From Linnemannia hyalina (Eukaryota; Mortierellomycota; Mortierellomycetes; Mortierellales; Mortierellaceae), in assembly GCA_019671135.1 (NCBI GenBank), contig JAHRHY010000023.1, positions 620,001 to 684,000 of the forward strand: a stretch of DNA of 64,000 nt. Reading direction: 5' to 3'. The translations under genes were made by a program, and so were the position numbers. Numbering within the stretch: the first letter of the stretch is position 1; every line of letters starts with the position of its first letter. The notes under the pieces are model-generated. The model did no database searches. It was given only the letters and a program-made list of their open reading frames with translations, and was not told the DNA's origin. Positions 12,645-25,237 of the stretch are shown one piece after another.

Positions 12645-15600
12645 CCAATCATCTGAGCATCTCATCAATGACAGCAAAGGCAAAGGTGCGATGACAACTT
12701 TTGAGTTCGCTTTGGATCAGACGGAACAGGAAGGCAACCATCATCCTAACCACAACTGCAACCACAGCAGCAACCATAACGAGAGAAGCAGAAGCAGCAG
12801 CCCGCCTTGTTCGACTCCTTTGATTGGAGATGACGATGATGCAGCAGTGATGGCCACAGCGGCGTCTGCAGTTGCTGCAACTGTGAGCTCAGACCGCCCA
12901 AATCAACACAGACAACAACATACCTCGACTCTTCCTTCCCCTTTCTCTTCCCGCTCCCTCTCCGTTTCTTCTTCCTCCGCGGCCCAACATGGCCAACGCG
13001 CAAGACAACAACAACAATCAGGATCTAACAATAACCATAACAGCAATAAGGTGAACAAGTCATCCATCGCCGCCTTGTTGTCCGTCACCCTGACGATGAT
13101 CCTACTCAGTCTCCTTCAGAGCAAGAAGCGACACATCCGAAGGAAAAGCAGGAGCCCCAGAGGAACAACCTCTAAGCGCCATTCTAGAAGAGGAAGCAGA
13201 CAGCTACTCTTGACACAGCAACACCGAGAAGGATATAAAAGCACAGGCACCGACCATCTCACGCCTCGCTCCCACTCCCCCTCTTCTTCCTCGTACACCA
13301 ACAACAATAACAACAGCAACAACAACAGCAGCAGCAGCAACAACGTCAACTTCTTCCTTACCGACCATAACAATAATAACAGTAATATAAACATGGAAGG
13401 TACCTCCTCCGTTACCCCTGTGGGTAAGAGATCCTCCCTGCTGCTTACTCAATACCGCCCTACCTCATTCTTTGGGGGAGGGTATGGCGGTGAGCCCACC
13501 TCTGCTACATATCACAACAACCACCGCTCCTTCCCACTCTCGACACATGGCCACCACATCCTCTCCGATCCACACAACAACGGTAGCCTGCCCAACCTCC
13601 TTCCCTCTTCTCCTTCTTCCGACCCATCCTACCCTCCCATCATTTCACACTTTGACCCGACCACTCGGCTATTGCACCAGGGCAACATGTACAGCGGACG
13701 AGAGATCGGCTACAGTCTCAGCGACACCAACCTCCCCGACAAACGGTCGAAGCGAGATCTTGTTACCGACTGGTTGGATCAGCAGACTATTGTCGTCCCC
13801 TCTGACATGGTCGAGGCACCAGAGCACCTCTCCCTCGTCCAGGATGGTCCTGACAGTAACATTGCGAACGATAACGAGCCCTTGCAGCAGTTCCATCATC
13901 ACCATAATGCACACCATCACCAGCAGCAACAACAACAACAACAACAACAGATACAGCACCAGAGACAATCGTTCCCAGCACAATTGGACCCCAACCAACT
14001 CTATCATCAGCAGTCCATAAATAACACTGGTGCTCAGCGGGAGCCTCGCCAACAACAACAGGGCCAACAAGAACAAGAACAAGGACAAGAGCATTACCCC
14101 CGCGTCATCCAACGCACAAATGAGCTGTATCCGGGCTCACGCTCATCACTTTATCGGTCCCCCTCTGCGTCGCGGCACAGCATGGTGGCTCTAGACCAGC
14201 AGGAGCAGCAGCAACAAAGCTCATCACCCTCATTTTGGCGGGAGTCTCAATCGCATCTCCAATCTCAGCAACAGCAGCAGTTTTCTCCCCACCAATATCG
14301 TCCTCAATACCAACACTACCCCCAACAGCAACAGCAACACCCCCATCCAGCTCACTATGGTCACTACCAACAGCAATACGCCCAGACTGCTGCTTCTCCT
14401 ACTTATCGCCCTCCGTACGAGCCCGTTGGATATGAGGATCAGGACCAGCAGGACGCCAATCATCGTCGGTCGTTGTCGTTGAACAACTCAGGTGGTCGTC
14501 GAGTTGGTGGTAGATCTAGGCCACAGTCGCAAGTCTATCGCAAGGCGGCACCGGCGAGGTTTGAGAACTTGTCAATGGCAGAGCAGGCTCGTCAGGATCA
14601 TCAAATGAGGAGACAGCACTACCAGCAACACTACCATCAGCACCGTCAACAGCAGCACCAGCAACAACCTCAGCACCAACATCAGCATCAGCAGTACTAT
14701 CATGCCCCGGGATCTCGGCCACAGAGCATGTACTCAAACGGCTATGGCGCCGCTGCTTCTCCTCGTGCCTCGACTTCACATAGAGAGATGAACCAATTTG
14801 TGCCACCTCGTCACCACCAGGCACACCCTCGTCCTCATCTTCCTTCGATTGTGGTGCACCAGCATCAGCAACATCGTCATCCCTCGGATCTTCGCCACTC
14901 GATCGTGTCGTCTCCCAAGACCAGCAACGTGAGTCGGTCTGCCCATGATCTGGCCTGGGAGCGACACTGCTACTACCAACAACAGCAGATACAGGAGGAT
15001 GCCTTAGCGGAGCGCAAGCTGATCGAGCAGCAGCAACACGCGCAGCAGCAGAAGAGGCCGCAGCGACCATTGTCGTCGGTCGAGGGTGGACTTCAGGTGC
15101 CTCTGCTTCTGGGTTCATCGTCCCCGGTGGTCAGAACAAGTTCAATGAGTCGCGTCTCTTCCATCTCAACAACTGCAGTTACTGGCGGTAATGCTGCCTC
15201 TACAATCGGAAGGAGAACTGCTGTCGGGAAGGTGGCTCTTGGTTCGTCTGGTCTGTCGCGGTCTGTCTCGACTTCTGCGATTACGGATGCAAAAGCGAGA
15301 GCTGCCAAGAAGGACAAGTCGAGCCATCCCAACCTCAAGAAGAGCGGCAAGGAGTTTTCTACGACAGAGAGCGAGACAAAGTCGTCAGCCATGGATTGCA
15401 AATTCCTCCGCCTCTTCAGGAGTGACTCGAAGCTATCGGCGAAAAAGACGGTGTCAGCAAATACGGAGAGTCCATCCACATCAACGCAGGCTCAGATCGC
15501 TTCTTCCAAGGAACAGTCTACGGTTCCTGTTATTGTCACCATCCAGCCTCTCGATTCTATTACACCAGCTTTATCACCAGCAACGGCGACAACAGGACTG

Positions 15601-16788
15601 AATCGCAGGAGGACCCTGAAGGATCTTGCGCCTTCGATCCGATCCTTGGCCCGTCGATGCTCAAGTCGTTTCAGTAGCAACAACTCTTCCAGTCGTCCCA
15701 ACTCCTTTGCTGGAACCAGCAGTGACCCCATGATTCAGTTCGCGGAGGGGAAGGCTCTAGGAGGCGGCAACAACAGTCTCTTGATGACCACCAGCTACTT
15801 GCCCCTCAAGTTGTCGTTGACCTCCCTCCCACGCTCGTTGGTGCCTGGACCTGATGGCATTGTCGATCTTCAGCAGGCTGCTTCGCCATCATCGTCTTCT
15901 TCTTTGTCGGTGAAGTACTTCCCTCCAGCGTCTGCCAGCACCCCTTCCCTCTCCTTGTCGGACATGCTACCATCTCCTCCTCAAAAGGAACAGCAGGAGC
16001 AGCGTGTTCCTATCCATCGCAAGGTGACGCTCTTCCGATCAAAGACCTTGTCCCTGGCCAAATCTTCTCTCCGACTCACTTCACCCCCTCCTACTTCCCA
16101 CGCCGACGACACAATTGATACGACACCTTCCAACGGCATGACTGCTGCTGATGACCACGATGATGACTATAATAACAACAACAGGAACAGTTCTACACGG
16201 TCTAACTCTCTCCCATCTCGCCGTCGACGCCAACGCGACTCGTTGAGACTTGCCAACGGCCATGGACTCGACTTTGACACCTTCCTCCCACCTACTACTA
16301 CAGCCTCCAATGTCACTACGTCTACTTCCGCGGAAGATGAAGCCAGCGCTGTCGAGAAGTCCACCAACGATTTGGAGTCTGCCCTGCCTGGCGCCGGTCT
16401 TGGCCGGTCCACTGCTCCCCCTGTCCTTCCCGCCATCGTCACCACGGGAGGTCGCCTTGTGGACATGGAACAGCAACAGAAAGCGCGACGCCAGATTATT
16501 TCGTTGTTGGCCATGGGACGCAAGGGCCGCATCTCTGCGAAGACTGGTCACAGCATGAAGAGTGGTAGCAGCACAGCCTCGTCGCCTACGACTCCAACAA
16601 CTGCCAGTACCCTCGCTACGTCTTTGAGTCAGTTGTCGCCCCTTGCTCTTGAAGCCCAGGAAGATCTTTTTGTTAGCCCTGCTGCTGCTGAGGGGAAGAA
16701 GGGAGGCGAGGAGGACCCGTGTGAGAAGATCGCGTTTATGCTTGTCCCCAAGTCGCGGTATGAGTTCCAACCCCTTGTCGTTGCCTAA
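12307..16788 (+). CDS. Very large low-complexity Asn/Gln/Ser-rich protein, possibly membrane-anchored
   Basis: One uninterrupted frame of 1,493 codons, with ATG context acaaaATGgc. I recognise no catalytic domain. It has a run of about 17 Asn at residues 97-113, further Asn-rich blocks at about 335-365, and several Gln/His-rich segments between about 535 and 805. A single hydrophobic segment, IAALLSVTLTMILLSLL (about 253-270), is followed by a basic cluster KKRHIRRKSR and could be a transmembrane anchor. Residues about 1000-1480 are Ser/Thr-rich with many R-x-x-S sites. The extreme C-terminus (CEKIAFMLVPKSRYEFQP) is less biased and may be the conserved functional tail. The composition is prion-like and suggests a condensate or signalling scaffold; this is inference. 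If the exon at 11598-11759 is used, translation enters this frame at 12322. Confidence 0.8.
12592..12645. repeat. (AAC)n coding microsatellite
   Basis: Near-perfect AAC triplets encode the poly-Asn run of the large protein. Pure codon repetition suggests recent slippage expansion. Read on the other strand it gives a spurious poly-Cys frame. Confidence 0.9.
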
Positions 16789-17884
16789 AACACCTACTAC
16801 CCTCTCCTTTTTTTTTTTTACCCTTTCTAGAAAATGATAATTATTTAACTTAGTTTTTTTGTATTGTACCTAGTTTGCCCTTTCGATAGTTTTTCTATTT
16901 TGCTTTTTCTCTGTTATTCTTTCGCAGTCCTTTTTTTAATATCTCTTTGTATGATAGCTTCTTTTTTTTTGATATCCAATTACTTAATAACAAATAATAC
17001 ATGTTTTCGCATTTTAAAGTAAAAAGAAACGTAACGATGGCCTTTGTATTGGGATGCTCGGTGCATCTTATAAGTCAGAAATGAAAAAAAAATTCGCTTG
17101 AACAAAGAAAAGCAAGCAAATTGTTCCTGACGCACGAAGACGGAGAACACCTCAACCACCAGTAGACCACTTGACCAGTGAAACGAACAAGGATTGGTGG
17201 CGCGTCTCAATGGATCTTGCTGAAGACTTATGAAACTTGTTAAAGACTGTTTAGATGTTATGCTAAGCTCCTCTTTCTTCGCCTCTTTGAGAGTGTCTTT
17301 ATTTCCTAAAGAGCATGCTCATCAGCAAGCAATAGCAAGGGTCGAAGCGTCCTGGGACATATATACCCCCTCTCTCTCTTGGTGTGATATGGTGTGTTGG
17401 GCTGGCTCTGGTTGGGCGTGGAGTCTTCAAAACGCGTCGGGAGAGGCTTCCTTGCAGTTTCTTTGAAGCTAAGGATTTACCTCCTTCGTTGCATCGGCTG
17501 CTATGATCAATGGAACTTCCCTGAGCACCGTCAACAAACAGCTCCTCGTGCAACGTGGAGCCTCTGATGAAAATCTTTTTTTGTCGTTGCTACCTTTTTT
17601 GCAAAGCAAACAGACACCCCCAAGATTTTTATTGAAGGTACATGATGTGGGGAACACCCTGCTTTGTTTTCGTCCTTGCTGATGTCGTCCAATTATCCCC
17701 TGCCATGTTTCCTGAACAGAACAATACCGCAATGTTACGTGCTTCCAAATTTTTTTCCTGACTAGCCCCCCTCTTGGTTCCTTGATCTTGCCGCAAAACA
17801 ACACGAAGTTTCCCATTATGCACCATACCGAAAAGGAGAGTTGCTTCCATAAGTACAAAAAGGATGCTGTTGGTGTGTGATTTT
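16789..17884. other. Intergenic, nothing coding seen
   Basis: This contains the AT-rich 3' flank of the large gene (16800-17000), then mixed sequence. A 17-bp motif at about 17188-17204 matches one near 1155. No exon could be supported on either strand. Confidence 0.5.
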
Positions 17885-17890
17885 TTTATT
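17885..17890 (-). terminator. Poly(A) signal for the eS19 gene
   Basis: AATAAA on the minus strand, 17 bases beyond the stop codon of the ribosomal protein gene. Confidence 0.5.
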
Positions 17891-17906
17891 CCGAAAAAAT
17901 CATCGT

Positions 17907-18957
17907 TTAAGCACGAGCCTGGGCGACGGAGGCAGCAATACGGTCCAAATCACGCTGGCCGTCAACGGTGATCTTGCGTCCACTAACATATTTGAAGGTA
18001 AAAAAATAGGGAATAGGCGTTAGGAAAAAGACACGTATCTCCACAGTATCTAGCAATGGTTCGCACACAACATAAGCGAATAAAGAGAAAAAATATAAGG
18101 GTAAGGACACGTACCCGTTCTCGTCAGCCTCCAAGACGTTGATCTTCTCCAAGGCCTGGAGGACCTTGCGAGCAATGGAGCCGGAAGACTTGACGTGGTG
18201 GGAGGGGCGGGAACCGCGGTTGCAGGTGCCACCGTGAAGCTTCTTGAGGGCTCCAACACCAACGCCGCGGCGGAGGTAGATGTGACGGGCAACGCTGGCT
18301 ATTAGGGTTGGAAACAAGTTGAGAAGGTAGCGAGTTAGCTACTGTCGCCTCCTTTGTTTGTTTGTTTGTCCTGAAGAGTGTTCCTGCACAATTATGAGAA
18401 TTAGTGGCGTCTTCTGGGATCCTGTGCTTTTCGTGAATTGGCGTACGTTGCATCGTGCTGCTGCAGTGTTGTGCTAAGAACGATAGGTCGTCCATCTGGT
18501 GATGTTCCGCATTCAATGGCGTCGCTATGGCAGGCAGTTGGTTTGGCTTCGTCTTGAGGTTGACAGCGTGAAAAGTTCGGTTCCTGTGCATAATCCTGCA
18601 TAGTTTCCCCTTATGTCATAACAAAAATCTCCAGGATGGTGTTGGCGATGGCTGAAACTCCATAGTCGATGGTTTTGAGCTCTGCTGAGGCAGAGGGTAC
18701 CGAAAAAATGTCGATGGTGACGATTGACCATGTATGAATTGGCAAAAAAAAACCAAGATCGCAGGTTTGACATGCAGATTTGAAATGATGTCGGTATGGT
18801 CGATGATGGCGCCATCATGGTTCCTAGACCCTCCTTGATGGTTTCTGATGGGTTTATAGGTTTCCGATCGCCCGTTGTGACCTCATCGTCCTATACATCC
18901 TGTCAGCTTTCTGGTATTTTGTGGGAGTATCCTGTAAAAATATTATTACCGGCGCGA

Positions 18958-18995
<38 letters not shown>

Positions 18996-19323
18996 GCTGG
19001 TGCCGGTCTTGACAAGATCGACCCACTTGGGGATCTCGAGCTTGCCGGAACTATTTAGTTCATGAAGGTAACGGTTCCCGAGGATTTGATTAGAATTTGA
19101 TGTTGAATTCGTCTTGTAATCGTCGCTTTTTTTGAGTTTTCCCTTCACTCCTGTCTCAAGATCCGAGATCGATGCAAAAAAGATCAAAGGGTGTCGATCC
19201 TCGATCCTGATGCAGGGTTCCTCATGGATAAGAAAAAACTCACCGCTTGAGGTAAGCGGCGTAGGCACGGTTGAAGTCGTGAGCGTTGATGTCCTGCACG
19301 GTGACCGAGTAGAGGGCAGCCAT
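17907..19323 (-). CDS. rps19: 40S ribosomal protein S19 (eS19)
   Basis: A structural protein of the small ribosomal subunit, needed for 18S rRNA maturation and 40S assembly. Minus-strand exons are 19244-19323, 18950-19050, 18115-18298 and 17907-17982, giving 146 residues, the usual eS19 length. Family hallmarks are visible along the protein: [17 protein letters not shown] at the N-terminus, [38 protein letters not shown] across intron 2, [17 protein letters not shown], and the C-terminal [14 protein letters not shown]. All three introns keep frame. Intron 2 is 651 bases, long for this window's conserved genes; I looked for a hosted C/D snoRNA and found no convincing box C/box D pair. Confidence 0.97.
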
Positions 19324-22300
19324 TTTAACAAAGGTGTGAAAGGGTTGAACAAAAAACACACAACACCGCCATATATCTCTTTCAGCTCGCAGGCTGGTCG
19401 TGGCGTGGCGCAACACACTGTGTTAGTAGAAAAGTTGTTCTTAAGGGTGACATTGAAACGTAAACAAGTGCAGCACGTGCGATCAATTTGAGTGATCATA
19501 TAAAATGAAACATAGTTGGTCGATTGATTATATTCATTTTACAATGGTTGAACAGTTGCCACCAAATTGTTTCGAACAGTGGGTGATAGCTGTCTTTGTC
19601 TTGGCGGTCAGGAACCACTAATTTTTGATATGATAAAATAACTGATCGTGCGATCCTCATGAAGCATCGTAGCTGTTGCTCAACACGAGAGACAAGCACT
19701 CGTGCCTCGAATTCACGACCATCATGTCCACTTTGCTTGTTGGTTACTTTCTTCTTACTCTTTGAGCCGCGGCTCATATTTACCCGGCCAGAAAATGTGA
19801 CAAAAAAAAAAGCTCGTTCCATTCGTCTTCCACAAGGTTTGTATGCACCTAAATTTTTATTCCTTCTCTCATCTTCCTTTGTTAACCATCTGTGCGTGTT
19901 GTCACAAGCCAAACAATGAATCGTACAGCAGCGAACTAATAGAACCTTCATATGGCAAACACACGGACATCAAAGCACGAAGAAAGGAACCAAAAGAGCT
20001 GTTGGGCGACTGAAGAGGAGGCGGATTGGATTTCTGCAGGATCACTTGGTACATTTTATTCTCCACGCCGCAACGTGGAGGCAATTATTTGGGGAAAAGC
20101 CCTCCACCCTTGCTCTCCACAGGGGCGATAAGCAGGTGCAGCTGAAAGTGGAGGCGGGGCTCCAAAAGATGCTGGTCCAAACCCAGACAACCGATCTCTC
20201 CCCTTCGGAGACCCTCCATTACCGACTCGGTGCCATCGTTCTGTGGATGGCGCAACCCCGAAGGGGAAGAGGAGCCGATCTCGCCTCAGCTTGTCCGTCA
20301 TTACTCACTTTGCCTCGTGGGGGGATGCAGGGAACAGTACCGGCAAGTACCCGCGTTTTTTCGATCTCTAATAACAATTCCTCCATGTCACCAATCTTAT
20401 GTTTGGGGTTTCCTTCGTTTTGTCTGCGCCATGCCAAGGTTTGCTAGGCTTGTTTCTGACCAGCGCCCGTTTTTCTTTAAGCTTACTTCCATCATGCCTC
20501 TTTCTTGTTACTTCCCAGGCACATGAATGCTAATTTTTACCGGGATCGGCTCAACACGTTTAAAAAATGATACTAGCAAAAAAAACAACGGGAGATGGGC
20601 GAGAAGTAAAGAACAGGGACAGGAATGGGAGTGAGAGACGGCTAGGGGAGAAGCAGGAGGATCTTGGTAAAACATACTATACAGTCAACAAAAGAGAGAG
20701 ATCGTCCCCTATTTCGTTTCTTTCCTTCATGAACAAAGGGGAAGGGGAGGGAAAGTTGCAGCTAATAGACAGAAAGAGATGAACAAGCAGAAGTACTGAG
20801 TGCGCGCACCCCTTCTTTTTGATAAACCACTTTAAATCATCCGATGTGTGCCCTGTGTTCACCCCCCAAGTAAAATCCACAACCCCTTTCCCTGGCCCTT
20901 TACCTTCCGACATAAAGATTAGCCGAGCAAAAAAAACCGTATTGTGCCTTGACACAAACGCACACACTGACCTTATGCTTTCCTTTTTGTCTTCTTGATG
21001 CTTTGATGTCGTTCACGTTTTGTCATATAACGAAACGATGCGAAGCACGGCGATGGTCATCCTTGTCATATTTTCACTATCTCTTTATTCTTCTAACTAC
21101 CCCTGTATTCCTCGGAGGGTTGGCCTCGCATGATGGATACATGACTGATATGACTTTTTGGCCACGACGAAACTGCGGCTGTTTGTGTGTGGTTTTTCCA
21201 CCATTGCTCCCAAAGAGAATATTGCATGGTACTAAAAAAATGGCGTACATTTGAAGAAAAAGTTGATCGGATTGCATTGGCGCGGTTGGGATATGATGTG
21301 ACACACAACACCACAACAAAGAGGAAAGAAACGAAAAGTATTCGTCCATTGGGACTGAATATTTTTTTTTGGGTTGCTGTTTTGTTTGTTTTTGTGCGAG
21401 CTGGACATCTGGACAACAAATTTTTTTATTCTGCCTTCGTTTGTTTTCTATTTCGTCCAGAGAAGTCGCGCGGCACAACGTATTCCCATTAAATCACTTC
21501 CCAATCGTGAAAAAAATGAGATCCCCTACCATTATGAGCACGCAGGTCAGCACAAACAAAACACAAAACACACGAACATATTTTGCCCAAAGAACTCGCA
21601 CTAACAATCCAGCGTCATTGGCGAAGGAGAACAGAAGCTGCGCTGTCAGTGAGTCGTCCTTGCTTACTTGCTTGTTGAAGAGGGGACACGGCCTATTGTT
21701 CTACCCATCGCCATTTGTTGACTCAAATCGGATACCAAAAGGCAAACAAGCCTGCAAATCAGTCATCCAGGTACGGGCACTGTCACTTAACCTTCTCTGC
21801 CCTTCCGTCTTCTTTTCTTCGCCAGAGTCTTCTTTCTTTCTTTCTTCTTCACCTTTCTTTCTGCTTCTACCTTGAACGCCCTGATGGCCCTGAGATATAC
21901 TCCCTTCAGTAGCAATTCAGCCATCCCTTCCTCTCGATCACTCCGAGGTACTCTTTCGAGGAAGTATAGCCCAGCGGCGAGGGATGTATGTAAGAGTGAG
22001 TGAAATGAATAACCTTTTTTAGTCTTTTTTAAGGCCAAATAAGGTTGAAAGCAAGCTGAAGGCGAAATCAAAAGGGACAAAGGGACAAGGGACAAAAAAA
22101 AGTCTATTGATTGAAAGCAAGCTTCCTGGAGGGGTCGCCTGGACTTTTTTTTCTTCCTTCTCTGAGTTCATTATTCGACAGAACGGACGGGTACATTAGC
22201 GATTGCTTATGCTCCTTGGACCTAGTGGTCTTCTTCTTCTCCATCTCCCCTATTCTATTCAATTGACCCACCACCCACCCCCTTTCTCCCTCAACTCTCT

Positions 22301-22500
22301 TACTCCTTCTGACAAATGTTGACGGATATTCGTCTACCCGGCTGCATATGCCCTCCTTCCTTCTCTCCCTATTGAATAAAGTGTAAAAAAGTGTTTGTTC
22401 TTCAATTCAAACAACCTCCCCGCTGAGCCCTCGCCATAAACCATTTCACAAGATATTTCCGAGATGTCGCAGTTCCTCCTACCCGCCCACTTTGTTTTTT
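19324..22500. other. Gene-poor region
   Basis: About 3.2 kb between the eS19 start and the transporter promoter. No coding exon could be supported. The interval from about 20040 to 20310 is distinctly more GC-rich and full of short hairpins (reported separately). The rest is AT-rich with purine or pyrimidine runs. Bases 21820-21880 and 22560-22740 are CT-rich, the latter being the transporter leader. Confidence 0.5.
20061..20080. other. Perfect 7-bp stem hairpin
   Basis: CTCCACG-CCGCAA-CGTGGAG is a perfect short hairpin at the left end of a GC-rich island in otherwise AT-rich intergenic DNA. Its role is unknown and it could occur by chance. Confidence 0.5.
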
Positions 22501-22522
22501 TTACAACGTTGCCTCAAAAACA

Positions 22523-22528
22523 TATAAG
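22523..22528 (+). promoter_or_regulatory. TATA-like element of the MFS transporter gene
   Basis: TATAAG in the context acatataagg lies about 230 bases upstream of the start codon and is followed by a CT-rich tract up to the ATG, the common layout of promoters here. Tentative. Confidence 0.35.
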
Positions 22529-22753
22529 GCTACAGTTTTGAATCTTCTTTGTTCTTTCTCTTTTGCTCTTCACCGACTCTGTCCTTCACCCACGCTTCAT
22601 CCTCCTCCTCTCCTCTCCCCTTCTCTCACCCTTCTTTCCTTCAAGTGGTTATCTGTCTCATTAGTTGTTGAACTACAGAGTATCTCTACCCTTCCTTTAC
22701 CTCCTCCCTTCTCCCTCCTTACTCCCTCACCGATAATCATATCATACAACACA

Positions 22754-24750
22754 ATGACTGATAAACAAGAGTACGTTGAAGAGACCCTCGCTGGCTCGAT
22801 CAGCGATATCTCGGGGACTGTTGCCGAGAACCTCCACCAGAGTCTCGACCACGAGACCAAGGAGCAGGCTGCCCTCGATATCGAGATGGCCAAGGCCAGG
22901 AAGTCCACCCAGGAGCCTCCTTCGAGACGCTGGATCGTTCTTGCTACTGCCACCCTTGGTGCCCTCTTTGTCTCCCTCCAGGGCTCTGCCCTCATCGTCG
23001 CCCTTCCTGATTTGATGAAGAACCTCGACGTAAGTTTTGCCGACGGATTTGCGTGCTTTCATTTCTAATTCAAAACACTAACAGTTCATCCGTCTATTTC
23101 ATCCACACAGATCGATTTCGCCACCATTATTTGGGTTCTATTGACATACACCTTGGCCATTACTGCCGCAGTCCCCCTTTTGGGTTATGTTGGAGATGCT
23201 GGCTTCCGTGGTATTCGGTAGGTACCACAAGTTAACAACCATTTCGGCTGACTCTTCCGCGGAAGAATTGGCAAATTGTATTATGAGCACGTTGTCGTCC
23301 TTACCATTCCATCCATCCATGCACGCCTCCAAACCACAATCGATATAACGTTTTTAACCTTTTGTATTCTTTTATGCTTTGCTCATCGTCTCTTTACACG
23401 TGCAGCTGCCGCATGTTCAACATTGGCTTCTTGATCTTCACCTTGGGTTCCCTCCTCTGCGGCCTTTCTCAGGCAAAATACAACGGTTACGATATGTTGG
23501 CCTACCGTGTCATCCAGGGTCTCGGTGGTGCCCTCCTCTTCTCCAACTGTTTCGCCGTTGTGGCCGACAAGTTCTACGCCTACAACCAGGTCGGTCTTGC
23601 TAGTGGCATCATCAACATTGCTTTTGCTGCTGGAACCATTCTCGGACCCGTCATTGGAGGCGCTACGGTCAAGGCCAGCTGGAAGTGGGTCTTCTTCTTC
23701 AACTTGCCCTTTGGTGCCCTTGGAACCGTTGTCGGATTTATGTTCTGCCACGACACCATCTATCCCAACGTCCAGTACGCGTCCTTCAGGAAGATTGTCA
23801 AGACCTTTGATTACACCGGCTTCATTTCCTTGACCACAAGCATCGGTCTTCTCTTTGTCGTCGTCGTCTCGGCTCTCTTCCCTAACGGCAAGGTCTCTGA
23901 AAACAGCTCTTTGATCGGCATGGGTGTTGCCTTTGGTGTCCTCTTCATTGTGTTTATCGTCCAGGAGATGTTTGTCCGTGGTGGCAAGCGCTTCAACGCT
24001 CTCAAGGCTCCCTTCATGGACTTCCGTCTGTTTTCCAACCAGGTCTTCAACAACACTGTCGTCCTCGGTGGTCTTGCTGGAGGTGTTGCCCGTACCAACT
24101 TGACCTTCTCCTTCATCTTCTTCTTCCAGGGTCCCTATGGCAAGGACCCCCTCATGGCCGGTATCCTCTTGATTCCTTTCGGTCTTGGCATCATGTTGGC
24201 TGGTATGCCTTCGGGCAAGTTGGCAGATACTCTCGGCTTCCGTTACCTCTGCTTTGGCGGTCTTGCCTTGTCCTCGCTTGCCACCTTGATCATGCCCATT
24301 GTTATCAAGCCCGACACCAACACGTGGATCATCTCTCTCCTCTTGCTCATTAACGGTCTCGGTTGGGGTCTCTACTCCTCCCCAGCCGCCTCGATCTCGA
24401 TCCTTTGCATCTTGCCCCAGCAGCGTTCATCTTCGTCCTCGCTCCGTATCATGTTCACCATGGTCTCTCAGATGATTGCCATTGTCATCTGCTTCAAGGT
24501 CATTATCTCGGGTATGCCCCCAGAGGCTGTCCAGGAGCTGTTCATCAACGGTGGTGGTATTGACCCCATGTACTTGGACTCGTTCATGCACGGCTGGAAG
24601 ATTGTGTGCTGGATCACGTTTGCGATCACGCTTATCTGCACGATTGCTGCATTGTGGCTCCCTGTCCGCCCCGTCTTTGCCCATGAGGTAGAGGAGTCTG
24701 CCGTCTCGAGCGCTGTTGATGTCACCACTGCTGCCATCGAGTCCAAGTAA
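22754..24750 (+). CDS. MFS transporter, DHA2 (14-TM drug:H+ antiporter) type
   Basis: A plasma- or vacuolar-membrane proton antiporter of the major facilitator superfamily; the substrate is not deducible. Exons are 22754-23029, 23111-23217 and 23406-24750, giving 575 residues in frame. A charged cytosolic N-terminus of about 53 residues, rich in acidic and Ser/Thr residues, precedes the first membrane helix (WIVLATATLGALFVSLQGSA). Then follow DFATIIWVLLTYTLAITAAVP, a loop-2/3 motif with GDAGFRGIR, the helix-4 motif RVIQGLGGALLFSN, and the antiporter motif C region AGTILGPVIGG. About 14 hydrophobic helices in all fit DHA2 rather than 12-TM DHA1. The C-terminus is short and cytosolic. There are no resistance or metabolite cluster genes beside it, so context gives no substrate clue. 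Confidence 0.93.
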
Positions 24751-24893
24751 TACGGATGAGATTGCAACACCAAACGTATATACTTTAGCATTTAGACCAA
24801 AAAAAAAAACCAGCAGTTGTCCTTTTCAAGCAACTGTACCATACCATAATACTCAGCCCCATCTCCACTCCCCTCCAGCATTTCATTATAACA

Positions 24894-24899
24894 AATAAA
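24894..24899 (+). terminator. Poly(A) signal AATAAA
   Basis: AATAAA about 145 bases after the transporter stop codon, in a suitable position for 3'-end formation. Confidence 0.5.
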
Positions 24900-25237
24900 A
24901 ACATTTATGTAACCTGCAATGCAAGCGGTAGTTTACGGATAACTATGAACGCGTCCAGTTTCTTTCGTGAAGTCGCGTCGATGTGTTTCGCGTCAAAAAC
25001 ATCAGCCATCACTCATCAGTGGCTTTGATTTTGATATATATCAGCTTGTGTCATGTGAATGGTGGCCTTGGCCTCTGCCCCTTCAATGAATTCAGCTCCT
25101 TCCTTCCACATCGTGTCTATCTCCCCTCCTTCACGAGCACACATATACCTTCATACACAACGCAAGCTTGCAACGAACACACAACACTCACATTTCCGCC
25201 AAAAAAAACACACAATCAACAAACAAACATCACCAAC
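24900..25237. other. Short promoter and leader of the makorin-like gene
   Basis: Intergenic DNA between two tandem plus-strand genes. A TA-rich element (gatatatatc near 25033) could serve as a TATA box. The leader runs from there to the ATG at 25238. The frame is open further upstream but lacks coding character. Confidence 0.4.

Noticed and set aside
12404..12652. Poly-Cys open frame on the minus strand, and poly-Leu frames at 10602-10784
   Set aside because: These are artefacts of (AAC)n and (TTG)n triplet repeats.
18299..18949. Possible snoRNA hosted in intron 2 of the eS19 gene
   Set aside because: ATGATG-like pieces occur on the sense strand, but no box D is paired at a suitable distance with terminal complementarity.
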